Positions 17,508 through 26,003 of a DNA stretch of 64,000 nt are shown piece after piece. This DNA comes from Dyella_B acidisoli (GTDB lineage: Bacteria > Pseudomonadota > Gammaproteobacteria > Xanthomonadales > Rhodanobacteraceae), in assembly GCF_049532895.1 (NCBI RefSeq), contig NZ_CP064031.1:5270001-5334000 (forward strand). Reading direction: 5' to 3'. A model generated the notes under the pieces. It did no database searches. It saw only the letters and a program-made list of their open reading frames with translations, and had not been told where the DNA came from. The position numbers and the translations under genes were made by a program. How positions within the stretch are numbered: position 1 is the stretch's first letter; each line of letters starts with the position of its first letter.

Positions 17508-19457
17508 TTACTGCCCGGCGCAATTGCGCACGAATAGCCATGGTGTGCCCAGCCCGTTATGCAGATGCGGCGGCATGTTGGTGTTATGGAAATTTTGATG
17601 GTAGATCTTGCCCTGGTCTTCCACTTGCTCACCATACGCCGCATAGGTTTTGCTGCTGTCCCAGGGCGGCACGCCATCGCAGCCGCCGCCACTACTGGCA
17701 GGTTCAACCAATACTTCGGCTTTGAAGGTCGATGATTGCTTGCCGTCGCTGACGTCCACGGACACGTCCATCGGTGTTGCGCTTTGCACGGAAGGCGCCG
17801 TCACCGTAAGCGTGTCGGTATTGCCCCCTTGGGGATTCTCAAACCTGCCGTGATTCCACCGATAGGAAAGCGCGTGTCCACCCGGGCTGCTGACATCGGC
17901 CACCGCAGAGAAGCGATCGCCGCTGTGCACTTCATTCGGCACCACGATGTCGCCAACCGGAGGCAGTTCTTCGTCGGGGCCGTAATAGGTATACGGCGCT
18001 GACATATCGGTGTTTTCCCAAATGGGTTTATCGAGCGTCGGCAAGTGCAAGTCCTCAACCGTCCGCCGTGTGGCGGCGGTGATCGGCATGCCCCATTTCT
18101 CATAGAAGGGAATCAGGTTACGACCGGCTACGCGGCTGGTTTCGATCACCACACGCGCCTGCTTTTCAGCCTTGGCACCGCCGGGATAGCCCTGCAAAGC
18201 GCGCGATTCGCGTGCATATCGAGGATAGAACGTAGGCCCGAATGCCAGCTGCAATTGCCAGAACATACCAAAGCGCATAAGCCGGGTTCTCTCGCTATCG
18301 AAAATCAAGTCATTCCAGTTTTTCGAACTCTGATCCAAGTAACGTTGGATGTGCGGCCAGACCCTTTCCTCCACGAGCAAACTTTCCATGTCAAAGAGAT
18401 CGATTTGAACCACCTGAGAACTCAGCTCGACGACGGACTCGGCGTCGTTCGGGGGATCCATAGTCAAATCGTCGTGCTGAAGAACGTGCCCCAATTCGTG
18501 CCCTCTCAATGAATCCTCTTCGAGTAAGCGCCTGTTTACCGCGTACTTGATCGCATCATCCACATACGCCGTACGATATGGCCCCGCATACATAAAGCCG
18601 TCGCAGCGCACACACTCCACCATGTGATACGGTAACTGTGAAGCATCATGCGGAGGGGCGTTATCCAGTGCTAGACCATATTCGGCCTCGCTGAAATTGG
18701 TGATGCGATCCCAGTCTTCCAGCATGCCAACCGGATCGTCCACGTATTGCCTGGCGTGTGCCAGCGTCAACGTAATCATCGCGCGGCGGCTGATCAATTC
18801 GGCATACGGAGCGTTCCCATAGGCCTGCAACATGCTGGTCCAATCGGATGCCGTGTGCTCTCCCAATACGAAGCGGGGCATCGGATGCCCGCCGGAGATG
18901 ATGTTGACGGTCATCGTCCCGCCAGTGGGCTGATTTTCGACTGCGATATAGACAGCCCCCTTCTTGCTTGCGCGGATGGTATTGATACCTTGGCGTAGAC
19001 GAGCTCTCTGAGTCTCGTCGTATTCCCACGTATCCTCATCCAGCGAATGGATCCATACGCTGGGCATGGGCGATGGTGCAGAGCCGGTATACTGGAATTC
19101 AATTTCCAGCGTATCGCCAGAGCTGACCCAGTAACCCGTCGAACGCATCGGCGTCAACGGAAATTCAAAAAAAGTCCGCTGCCTTATCATGAATTGCTTA
19201 TCGGGCAGTTTCGCTTGTACCAACGTGAAACGTCGCGACGGCAAAATATCCGTGTGCAATGTTGGATTATCGAGTGCCGCTATCCTTGCGCGGCTCTGCA
19301 CGGGATGCTTGTGCGCGGGGATGGCTGGCACCCGCGATTTGGCAAGCGGCGCCCCTTCGCGCGGGAGTTTCATGCCCGCGAACTTATCATTCGCATGAGA
19401 CGGCAGCGTCAGGCACGTTAGAACACAGAACAGGAAGCTCAAGAAAGAGGCTTTCAC
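17508..19457 (-). CDS. secreted M60-like zinc metallopeptidase with PKD-like and carbohydrate-binding domains
   Basis: A 649-residue exported protein. The GTG at 19457 has GGAG 6 bases upstream and begins a clear signal peptide (KASFLSFLFCVLTCLTLPSHA). A catalytic region (about 100-400) holds the zinc motif HELGH at 320-324 with a downstream acidic residue (E340 or E344), the arrangement of the M60/enhancin-type peptidases that cut mucin-like glycoproteins. A PKD/Ig-like domain follows (about 510-595), then a C-terminal aromatic-rich domain (PWDSSKTYAAYGEQVEDQGKIY, WLFV) like CBM5/12 chitin-binding modules. It is divergent from an alpha-L-fucosidase, which suggests joint attack on fucosylated glycoproteins. 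Exact family should be checked by profile search. Confidence 0.75.
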   Translation of the reverse strand: MKASFLSFLFCVLTCLTLPSHANDKFAGMKLPREGAPLAKSRVPAIPAHKHPVQSRARIAALDNPTLHTDILPSRRFTLVQAKLPDKQFMIRQRTFFEFPLTPMRSTGYWVSSGDTLEIEFQYTGSAPSPMPSVWIHSLDEDTWEYDETQRARLRQGINTIRASKKGAVYIAVENQPTGGTMTVNIISGGHPMPRFVLGEHTASDWTSMLQAYGNAPYAELISRRAMITLTLAHARQYVDDPVGMLEDWDRITNFSEAEYGLALDNAPPHDASQLPYHMVECVRCDGFMYAGPYRTAYVDDAIKYAVNRRLLEEDSLRGHELGHVLQHDDLTMDPPNDAESVVELSSQVVQIDLFDMESLLVEERVWPHIQRYLDQSSKNWNDLIFDSERTRLMRFGMFWQLQLAFGPTFYPRYARESRALQGYPGGAKAEKQARVVIETSRVAGRNLIPFYEKWGMPITAATRRTVEDLHLPTLDKPIWENTDMSAPYTYYGPDEELPPVGDIVVPNEVHSGDRFSAVADVSSPGGHALSYRWNHGRFENPQGGNTDTLTVTAPSVQSATPMDVSVDVSDGKQSSTFKAEVLVEPASSGGGCDGVPPWDSSKTYAAYGEQVEDQGKIYHQNFHNTNMPPHLHNGLGTPWLFVRNCAGQ

Positions 19458-19765
19458 GACACGTCTCCGTGTACAAAGCACAGGCCGATCTCGGCGTTCA
19501 CACCGGGGTATCCCATGCTCGATGGCATAGGTCAGGCGGCGTACTGAAGCGACCACATTGAAGCGATGGAGCCAAACCCCTTGCATATGGCGGCAGTCTG
19601 CATCGCCACCTTGGTACTACGGCGGCGTAATATTTTGGAAGCGCGATGAAGGTCCAGTGAAATCGGTAGACTCCAACCTGTCCCACTTTCATCCGACACG
19701 GTCAGATGCTTGTACAGACAAGAACGGGCGTGTTCCCCATCGAAACAACTAAGAGCACAAGCTGC
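19458..19765. other. divergent promoter region between M60-like peptidase and fucosidase genes
   Basis: No gene is seen in these 308 bases. They must hold promoters for both divergent genes. The only dyad I noticed is CTTGT-ACAG-ACAAG at 19709-19722, about 45 bases before the fucosidase start; it could be an operator but has no recognised owner. Confidence 0.4.
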
Positions 19766-21580
19766 ATGAGCAAGGTTATGAGTGGGAAGCGCGCGATGGT
19801 CCTTTTGGCCGCTGGTATGGCGTGGTGGTCACCCATGCTCTTAACGACATCGTCGCTCGCACAAACAACACAAGCCGCCACTGCACTACGACGTCCGCTT
19901 GATCAGCCACAACCACGGCAAAACCCCGGTCCAAGCGCGGAGACGATCAAAGCTTGGCAAGACCGTAAGTTCGGCATGTTCATCCACTTCGGCCTGTACT
20001 CCATCGCAGGCGGCATGTGGAACGGCAAGCGCGTAGATAACGGCTATAGCGAACAGATTTTCGCGAACGGACCGATTCCTGCAAAGGACTACGAAGCGCT
20101 GGCCAAGCAATTCGATCCGGAGCAATTCGACCCCGATGCAATCGTGGCGCTGGCGAAAGCCGCGGGCATGAAGTTCATCGTGATCACTGCCAAACATCAC
20201 GATGGCTTCAATTTGTTCCAGACCTCGCAAACTTCCTACAACGCGGTGGATGGCACGCCGTATCACCAAGACATCGTCAAGCAGCTTGCCGATGCTTGCG
20301 CACGCGGCGGTCTTAAGTTCGGCGTGTATTACTCGACGATCGACTGGCATCACCCAGGTGGCAACACGTACATCGAGGGCAACAGCAATCCAATCACTCC
20401 CGAGCAGGAAGCCTTCAACGCCGTACAGCTGAAAGAACTACTGAGCCACTACGGCCCCATCTCCGAAATCTGGTTCGACATGGGCAAGCCCACGCCGGCT
20501 CAAAGCGAGCACTTCGCGCATACGGTGCATGCGCTGCAGCCGCAAACCATGATCTCCGGGCGCGTGTGGAACCATTACGGCGACTTTGCCGTGATGGGCG
20601 ACAACGCCGAACCCGACGTTGCCATGGAACTGCCCTGGCAAGCACCGGCTTCCATGTTCCCTGAAACCTGGGGTTATCGTTCATGGCAGGAAAGAAAAGA
20701 TCTGCCGGGCAAAATCCGCGAGAACATCACGCGACTCGTGCGTGTCGTCAGCCAAGGCGGCAACTACATTCTCAACATCGGTCCGGAAGGCGATGGCTCG
20801 GTCGTGCCTTACGAGGCGCAGGTGCTGCGTGGTATCGGCGAGTGGCTCAAGCACAATGGTGAAGCCATCTATGGCACGCGCAAGCAGCCGTTTGCGCCGC
20901 TGGATTTTGGATACGCCACGGTGGGACCTCACGCGGTCTATCTGTTCGTCGCGAAATGGCCGGCGGATCATCAGCTGCATATTCCTGGTGTGGCCGACAC
21001 CGTTTTCGGACATGCTTATCGACTTGGATCATCGCAGGTCACCACAAACGTTCAGCGCGATGGAGACGGTGTAACGGTCTCGCTGGATCGCTTAGGTATG
21101 AGGCAGTCGAGTGATAACGGCGACACCAACGTCGACGCATTCATGCCGGTAGTCGTGCTGCCTGTCAAAGGCCCGTTACGCGTTCGCCCTAGCATGGTAG
21201 CTGCGGCACCCGACGGCCGCATCCATTTGCAGCCGGAGCATGCCGAGCACTATCTCAACTACAACGGCGAAGGTTATGAAGCGCCCGCCACGCTCTACAA
21301 ACTGAGCTGGCAGGTTGATGCGCAAGCTGCCGACTACATGCTTACCTTGCATTACAAAGCGGCAGCAGCGAGTGCGAAGGTGGATCTGTGGATCGACGGC
21401 CAACGCTATCCGCTTGGTTTGGGCGGACCTGATGCGACGAGCCAATCGCTGCGTGTTCATCGCAACCAGAAAACTCACCCTTACGCCATGCAAGTCGAGC
21501 TGACGCCTTCGGCACCTTTCAGAGAAGGCATGGCGCTTCCGGTGACCGTGCAATCAGTAGAGCTGTCGCCGACGCGATAA
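19766..21580 (+). CDS. secreted alpha-L-fucosidase, GH29
   Basis: A 604-residue exported enzyme that removes alpha-linked L-fucose from glycans. The N-terminus has a signal-like stretch (AMVLLAAGMAWWSPMLLTTSSLAQ). The GH29 core follows, with WQDRKFGMFIHFGLYS, KFIVITAKHHDGFNLF, KFGVYYSTIDWHHPGG and the nucleophile Asp at about residue 238 in SEIWFDMGKP, then GGNYILNIGPEGDGSV. A C-terminal beta-sandwich region (about 500-604) is probably carbohydrate-binding. The start is uncertain: ATGs at 19766, 19778 and 19796 are all possible and none has a strong ribosome-binding site. Divergent from the M60-like peptidase. Confidence 0.88.
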   Translation: MSKVMSGKRAMVLLAAGMAWWSPMLLTTSSLAQTTQAATALRRPLDQPQPRQNPGPSAETIKAWQDRKFGMFIHFGLYSIAGGMWNGKRVDNGYSEQIFANGPIPAKDYEALAKQFDPEQFDPDAIVALAKAAGMKFIVITAKHHDGFNLFQTSQTSYNAVDGTPYHQDIVKQLADACARGGLKFGVYYSTIDWHHPGGNTYIEGNSNPITPEQEAFNAVQLKELLSHYGPISEIWFDMGKPTPAQSEHFAHTVHALQPQTMISGRVWNHYGDFAVMGDNAEPDVAMELPWQAPASMFPETWGYRSWQERKDLPGKIRENITRLVRVVSQGGNYILNIGPEGDGSVVPYEAQVLRGIGEWLKHNGEAIYGTRKQPFAPLDFGYATVGPHAVYLFVAKWPADHQLHIPGVADTVFGHAYRLGSSQVTTNVQRDGDGVTVSLDRLGMRQSSDNGDTNVDAFMPVVVLPVKGPLRVRPSMVAAAPDGRIHLQPEHAEHYLNYNGEGYEAPATLYKLSWQVDAQAADYMLTLHYKAAAASAKVDLWIDGQRYPLGLGGPDATSQSLRVHRNQKTHPYAMQVELTPSAPFREGMALPVTVQSVELSPTR

Positions 21581-21599
21581 GGCATAGCCAGGCTGTCAA

Positions 21600-21668
21600 C
21601 GTAGGCCGGGATGAAATCCCAGCATCGAGAAACCACAGAGCATGCTGGGATTAGCATCCCAGCCTACG
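21600..21668. repeat. family C palindromic repeat, copy 1
   Basis: Inverted arms CGTAGGCCGGGATGAAATCC and its approximate complement ending in CATCCCAGCCTACG enclose a short spacer. Each arm itself holds a small GGGAT/ATCCC hairpin. A closely related copy is at 44309-44377. Both lie between genes. Confidence 0.85.
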
Positions 21669-21780
21669 CGCTACCGATCATTTTGATCCTGCAATCATAG
21701 AAATATCGTTTCGCCTCTGTTGATGGACATGCGGTGCACATAGGCTGCTCACACCTCACTTCCCCAACAAGAGGTTTCTC

Positions 21781-22353
21781 ATGCATCGCTATAAAAACGC
21801 ACTCGCTTTCATCACTCTGTTGCTCGCGTTGACCGCATCCATCGCTCAAGCCACGACCTCCGCACAGGATAAAGCTCAGCAAAAAGCCGACTCCGAAACC
21901 ATGAGCGGCACCATGTCCATGCCGGCACCTTCCTGGCTGGTTGGCACATGGACACTGGTTCGTTGCGATAACGTCTACCCCGACGGCCATCGCGTCGAAC
22001 TGTATGGTCACGATCCCAAGGGCTTATGGATGATTGATACCCATGGCCACTACATGATGCAGATCGTGCGTGCCCAGCGCATGCCGTTTGCGGCGGGCGA
22101 CAAATCCAAGGGAACGCCGGAGGAATACCGCGCCGCATCGCTAGACAACAATGCACACTACGGCAGCGTCAGCATTCAAGGCGACAAGCTGGCCACGCAT
22201 ATCGAGCAGGCCTCCTTCCCCAACTGGAATGGCCATAAGGGCGCCACGAGTTACACCTTGAGCGGTAATCAGCTCAGCTACATCGTCGCCAAGCCCAGCA
22301 GTGGCGCCGCAGAAGGAGCCCACGGCGAAGTGGTCTGGCGGCGGGTGGATTGA
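21781..22353 (+). CDS. exported lipocalin-like protein, paralogue 1
   Basis: A 190-residue protein with a signal peptide (LAFITLLLALTASIAQA) and a single lipocalin-like domain: LVGTWTLVRCDNVYPDGHRVELYG, DPKGLWMIDTHGHYMMQI, ASFPNWNGHKGATSYTLSGNQLSYI and a final VVWRRVD. AGAGG lies 6 bases before the ATG. A clear paralogue is at 23342-23878, and the two flank a LysR gene. The family is broad and its ligands are mostly unknown. It may bind a small hydrophobic compound in the periplasm, but nothing here identifies one. Confidence 0.78.
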   Translation: MHRYKNALAFITLLLALTASIAQATTSAQDKAQQKADSETMSGTMSMPAPSWLVGTWTLVRCDNVYPDGHRVELYGHDPKGLWMIDTHGHYMMQIVRAQRMPFAAGDKSKGTPEEYRAASLDNNAHYGSVSIQGDKLATHIEQASFPNWNGHKGATSYTLSGNQLSYIVAKPSSGAAEGAHGEVVWRRVD

Positions 22354-22380
22354 TCGAAGCCGTGCTCTGCGGTGGCAAGC

Positions 22381-23247
22381 TCAGGCCGTGGCAAGGCTTT
22401 CGAATGCTGCGGCCAATGAGCTCATGGCATGGCGCGAGCGGCGATCGTTGAGCGCGGTGTAGAGCACCACGTCCTGCCTGGGCAGTTTCGGTAGCGACAA
22501 AGCTGGGCCGATATCCACGGTGCCGCTTGGTGCCGTGCGCCGTGCAATGACGGCAACGGCGAGCCCGGCGGCTGCCGCGGCGCCCACGACCGCGGCGCCT
22601 TTGCCGATAAACACCTCGGTCCAGGGAATGCCGGCCTGATCCAGTGCGCGCACGGCTCCGGCGCGAATGCTGCACGAATCGCCCTGGGTCGATAACGGCA
22701 AAGGCTGGCCGGGCTGCAGTTTCCAGTTGGCTGCCGCGATCCAGGCGAAGTCTTCGCTAAAAAGCGCTTCGCCCTGGTCGCGGCGATTTTCCGGTTGCAA
22801 GACCAGCGCCGCATCCAGCGTGCCATCTTCGTAGGCCTGCATCACTTCGCGCGAACCCGCCACACGCATCTCGATCAGCAAGCTCGGGTCGTGCTCGTTC
22901 ATGCGCCGCAGCAGCGCCGGCAATTCGCTGCCGACGATCTGATGGCTGATGCCGATGGTGAGCCGGCGTTGCTCGACCTGGAAGGATGTGACGGCGCGTT
23001 CATGCGCGCCGACCAGCGAGCGTGCCGCATCGAGAAACACCGCCCCTTCGGCCGACAAACGCACTTGCCGCGGCGTACGCTCCAGCAACCGGCGGCCAAG
23101 CTGGTCTTCCAGCCGCCGCAGCTTCAAGCTGATGGCCGATTGCGTGGTATCGAGCGCTTGCGCGGCACGCGTGAAGCTTTGCATATCGGCAATCAGGACG
23201 AAGGCTTTGACGGCATCGAGATCGAGCGCTTTCATGGTGTTCATCAT
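22381..23247 (-). CDS. LysR-family transcriptional regulator
   Basis: A 288-residue LysR protein. The winged HTH spans about 5-65 (DAVKAFVLIADMQSFTRAAQALDTTQSAISLKLRRLEDQLGRRLLERTPRQVRLS); the effector domain runs from about 92 to 285. Two in-frame ATGs (23247, 23244) and a third at 23235 compete, and none has a clear ribosome-binding site. It is divergent from lipocalin paralogue 2 and its end faces the end of paralogue 1. The spacer to paralogue 2 has an AT-rich dyad, so control of that gene and of itself is plausible. Confidence 0.85.
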   Translation of the reverse strand: MMNTMKALDLDAVKAFVLIADMQSFTRAAQALDTTQSAISLKLRRLEDQLGRRLLERTPRQVRLSAEGAVFLDAARSLVGAHERAVTSFQVEQRRLTIGISHQIVGSELPALLRRMNEHDPSLLIEMRVAGSREVMQAYEDGTLDAALVLQPENRRDQGEALFSEDFAWIAAANWKLQPGQPLPLSTQGDSCSIRAGAVRALDQAGIPWTEVFIGKGAAVVGAAAAAGLAVAVIARRTAPSGTVDIGPALSLPKLPRQDVVLYTALNDRRSRHAMSSLAAAFESLATA

Positions 23248-23261
23248 GGGATTTTCGAATC

Positions 23262-23279
23262 GCTGAAATATATATCAGC
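23262..23279. promoter_or_regulatory. dyad GCTGA-N8-TCAGC, candidate LysR operator
   Basis: An AT-rich-centred inverted repeat (spacer AATATATA) 15 bases upstream of the LysR start and about 63 bases before the divergent lipocalin-like gene. Size and position fit a LysR binding site overlapping a promoter. Role inferred. Confidence 0.45.
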
Positions 23280-23341
23280 TGCTGTAATCCCGGCGCGGCC
23301 GCGAACTAAGCTGCGTGTTCCCCGCCAAGGACACACCGCAC

Positions 23342-23878
23342 ATGAACACGCTACTTGCACGCATCGGTCGCCCTATTGCCGCATTGCTGGTTGCCGGCTT
23401 GATAGGGTCGTCTTCGACGCTTGCCGCTTCCCCTGCGAATACCTTTCCGTTGAGCGGCACCTGGACCCTGGTTGCCGCCGACGTGCTGCATGCGGATGGC
23501 TCGCGTACTTCTGACTTCGGTACGAATCCCAAGGGCGTGTTGCTCATCGACGATCAAGGGCGCTACTCGCTGCAAATTTTCCGAGCAGATCGGCCACGCT
23601 TCAGCACGGGCGACAAGGCGAAGGGCAGCGACGTCGAATACAAAGCTGCGGTGATGGGGTCCAGCACGCACTTCGGTACCGTGCGCGTGGATGCGGCGAG
23701 TGGGGAATTGATCTTCCATATCGATGGCGCATCGTTTCCCAATTGGGAAGGGCAAGAGCAGCATCGGCACTATGAATTGAAGGACGGGGTGCTGAGCTAT
23801 CGCGTGCCGCCGCGTCCGAATGGCGATGTGCCTGTTTCGGTGTGGCGGCGTGTTGATGTGAGCGCGAGCCAGCATTGA
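23342..23878 (+). CDS. exported lipocalin-like protein, paralogue 2
   Basis: A 178-residue protein with a signal peptide (ARIGRPIAALLVAGLIGSSSTLAA) and one lipocalin-like domain. It shares the core pattern of the paralogue at 21781: SGTWTLVAADVLHADGSR, NPKGVLLIDDQGRYSLQI, DGASFPNWEGQEQHRHYEL and a final VSVWRRVD. The ATG at 23342 is preferred since it begins the signal peptide. An upstream LysR gene is divergent and probably controls it. Ligand unknown. Confidence 0.78.
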   Translation: MNTLLARIGRPIAALLVAGLIGSSSTLAASPANTFPLSGTWTLVAADVLHADGSRTSDFGTNPKGVLLIDDQGRYSLQIFRADRPRFSTGDKAKGSDVEYKAAVMGSSTHFGTVRVDAASGELIFHIDGASFPNWEGQEQHRHYELKDGVLSYRVPPRPNGDVPVSVWRRVDVSASQH

Positions 23879-23974
23879 AGGTGCTGCCACATTTCTGTCA
23901 TTTCCGCCGCTTAGGGTGACTGGACGACTTAGCTATTGAATTCTTCACCCTCATGACGATGTCTCAATCCAGAG

Positions 23975-24058
23975 GCCGTCATTCCCGCGAAAGCGGGAAT
24001 CCATGGCCGCGTCTGGCCAAGAGCAAAATGGATTCCTGCTTTCGCAGGAATGACGGCA
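23975..24058. repeat. family B REPIN-like repeat pair (GTCATTCCCGC type), copy 1
   Basis: Two inverted 28-base arms: 23975-24002 (core GTCATTCCCGCGAAAGCGGG) and 24030-24057 (core CTGCTTTCGCAGGAATGACG). Each contains its own hairpin. Related copies are at 47748-47838 (pair), 58002-58034 and 59945-59982 (single). This core is a common intergenic repeat in many proteobacteria. Confidence 0.88.
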
Positions 24059-24149
24059 AGGCAAGAGTGGCGCTCTCGGCGTTAGATGGGTTGCGATTTA
24101 CCAGAGACGTACTGGTTAGTGCGCGACACCAACGCAACGTGGCCCGCGC

Positions 24150-25796
24150 ATGACGATCACGCGGCGCGATTTTCTTCGGGGCGCTGGTGCTTTTGTCGGC
24201 ATGTACACGCTCGCAGACGCATGGCACTCAGCTCGTGCATCCACACCGATGACCATGCCCGCGCGAACCAGCGCCGCCATGCTGGCGCCGCCCAAGGTGC
24301 CACTGATCAACCCGACCTCATTGGCGCGTTTTGTCGACGCACTACCTATTCCGTCGGTGGCACACGCCGAGAGTCAACGTACGCACCCTGCCTATCCGGG
24401 CCGTAAGCTGTCCTACCACCGCATGGAAATGCGCGAATGCAAAATATCCCTGCATCGCGACATTCCTGGCACGCGACTGTGGGGCTACAACGGCCAATTC
24501 CCCGGCCCCACCATCGAGGCGCGACGTGGCGAGCCTTTGCTGGTGGAATGGATCAACGCGCTCCCGTCAAAACATTTCCTGCCCATCGACCACAGCCTGC
24601 ATGGCGCAGAACACGACAAACCGGAAGTGCGTGCCATAACGCACGTGCACGGCGCGCGCGTCTCCGCGAAAAACGATGGCTTTCCGGAGGACTGGTACAC
24701 GCCTGGACACTCCACGCTGTATCACTATCCCAACGGTCAAGACGCCGCCACGCTGTGGTATCACGATCATGCCATGGGCATCACGCGGCTGAACATTTAT
24801 GCCGGTTTGTTCGGCGCGTACATCGTGCGTGATGACGAGGAGCAGGCACTCAACCTGCCCTCCGGCGACTGCGACATACCGTTGATGCTGTGCGATCGCC
24901 TGGTAGCGCAGGACGGACAGCTCTACTACCCCGTGTCGGACGATCCCGCTGCGCCCTGGGTCATGCAGTGCAACGGCAACCTGGTGCTGTGCAACGGCAA
25001 GGTCTTTCCGTATTTCGATGTAGAGCCGCGGCGTTATCGCTTCCGCCTGATCAACACGGCCAACACGCGTTTCTTCGATCTTTCGCTCTCGCACGATCAA
25101 CCGCTGCAACAGATCGCCAGCGACCAGGGATTGTTGCCTGTGCCATTGCAGCGCGCGCGCATCGAGCTGTATCCCGCCGAACGTGCCGACGTGGTGATCG
25201 ATTTTTCCGCCTTCGCCGGCAAGGCCGTGCAACTGCGGCATCAGGCCGAAGGTATCCTGGAGTTTCGCGTACGCGATCACGGCCGTCGTGATTCATCCAC
25301 GCTGCCGGCGGCGTTGCGCGGGGTGCCGCGCATCGATCCGCAAAGTGCGGTGCAAAACCGGATCCTCACGCTCAACGAAACCGATGACGCCAACGGCAAC
25401 GCCATGACGATGTTGTTGGACGGCAAGCGCTGGTCCGATCCAGTGACGGAAAAGCCGCGGCAGAACAGCATCGAAACCTGGAGTTTCGTCAATCTCACCG
25501 GCGATGCGCATCCGATCCATCTGCATCTGGTGCGGTTCCAGATTCTGGATCGACGGCCATTCGATCTGTTCGCCTGGAATGCTCAGCGCAAGCTGCTGTT
25601 CACTGGCCCCGCTCAACCACCCGAACCGCAAGAACTTGGCTGGAAAGATACCGTGCGTGCCGATCCAGGCATGGTCACGCGCATCGCCATGCGCTTCGAG
25701 GGCGAGCCGGGCCGCTATGTGTGGCATTGCCATCTGCTCGAGCACGAAGACAACGAAATGATGCGCCCCTTCGACCTCTTGCCGGCGCATTCGTAA
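24150..25796 (+). CDS. Tat-exported multicopper oxidase (CotA/bilirubin-oxidase-like)
   Basis: A 548-residue copper enzyme expected to oxidise substrates while reducing oxygen to water in the periplasm. The N-terminus has a twin-arginine signal (TRRDFLRGAGAFVGMYTLADA). All four copper motifs are present: HVHG (165-168), WYHDHAMG (203-210), HPIHLH from 454, and HCHLLEHEDNEMM from 526, whose distal Met marks the type-1 axial ligand. The spacing and the NGQFPGPTIEARRGEPL segment fit the CotA/bilirubin oxidase branch rather than CueO, with no Met-rich insert seen. No metal-resistance genes adjoin it. Natural substrate unknown. Confidence 0.88.
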   Translation: MTITRRDFLRGAGAFVGMYTLADAWHSARASTPMTMPARTSAAMLAPPKVPLINPTSLARFVDALPIPSVAHAESQRTHPAYPGRKLSYHRMEMRECKISLHRDIPGTRLWGYNGQFPGPTIEARRGEPLLVEWINALPSKHFLPIDHSLHGAEHDKPEVRAITHVHGARVSAKNDGFPEDWYTPGHSTLYHYPNGQDAATLWYHDHAMGITRLNIYAGLFGAYIVRDDEEQALNLPSGDCDIPLMLCDRLVAQDGQLYYPVSDDPAAPWVMQCNGNLVLCNGKVFPYFDVEPRRYRFRLINTANTRFFDLSLSHDQPLQQIASDQGLLPVPLQRARIELYPAERADVVIDFSAFAGKAVQLRHQAEGILEFRVRDHGRRDSSTLPAALRGVPRIDPQSAVQNRILTLNETDDANGNAMTMLLDGKRWSDPVTEKPRQNSIETWSFVNLTGDAHPIHLHLVRFQILDRRPFDLFAWNAQRKLLFTGPAQPPEPQELGWKDTVRADPGMVTRIAMRFEGEPGRYVWHCHLLEHEDNEMMRPFDLLPAHS

Positions 25797-25830
25797 ACGG
25801 AGTGTCAATGCAGCGTGCAGATCGTCACGT

Positions 25831-25859
25831 TTGTCGCAGCACTGTCATCACGCTGTGAC
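25831..25859 (+). promoter_or_regulatory. PHO box (PhoB site)
   Basis: CTGTCAT-CACG-CTGTGAC at 25842-25859 fits the 7-4-7 PHO box well. A related TTGTCGC half lies exactly 11 bases earlier (25831), giving three units on an 11-base period, as in tandem PhoB sites. It lies about 145 bases before the phosphoesterase ATG. Regulation by phosphate starvation is inferred. Confidence 0.68.
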
Positions 25860-26003
25860 GTGATGTCGCGCTTCTGCCAACGTTGCGTCATCTAAGCGGC
25901 GCAGACTTTTCGACGGCTTGCGGGGGACCTTTATGCGAACGCAAGCCGTAATCAGGGGGATTACTCGCAGGCACGTGCTATTTGCCAGCAGGAGACACCA
26001 GTT

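Noticed and set aside
16010..17707. Long reading frame (565 codons) antisense to glnA
   Set aside because: It lies opposite a certain gene, its codons mirror the third-position GC bias of glnA, and the product is His/Arg/Val-rich with no family pattern.
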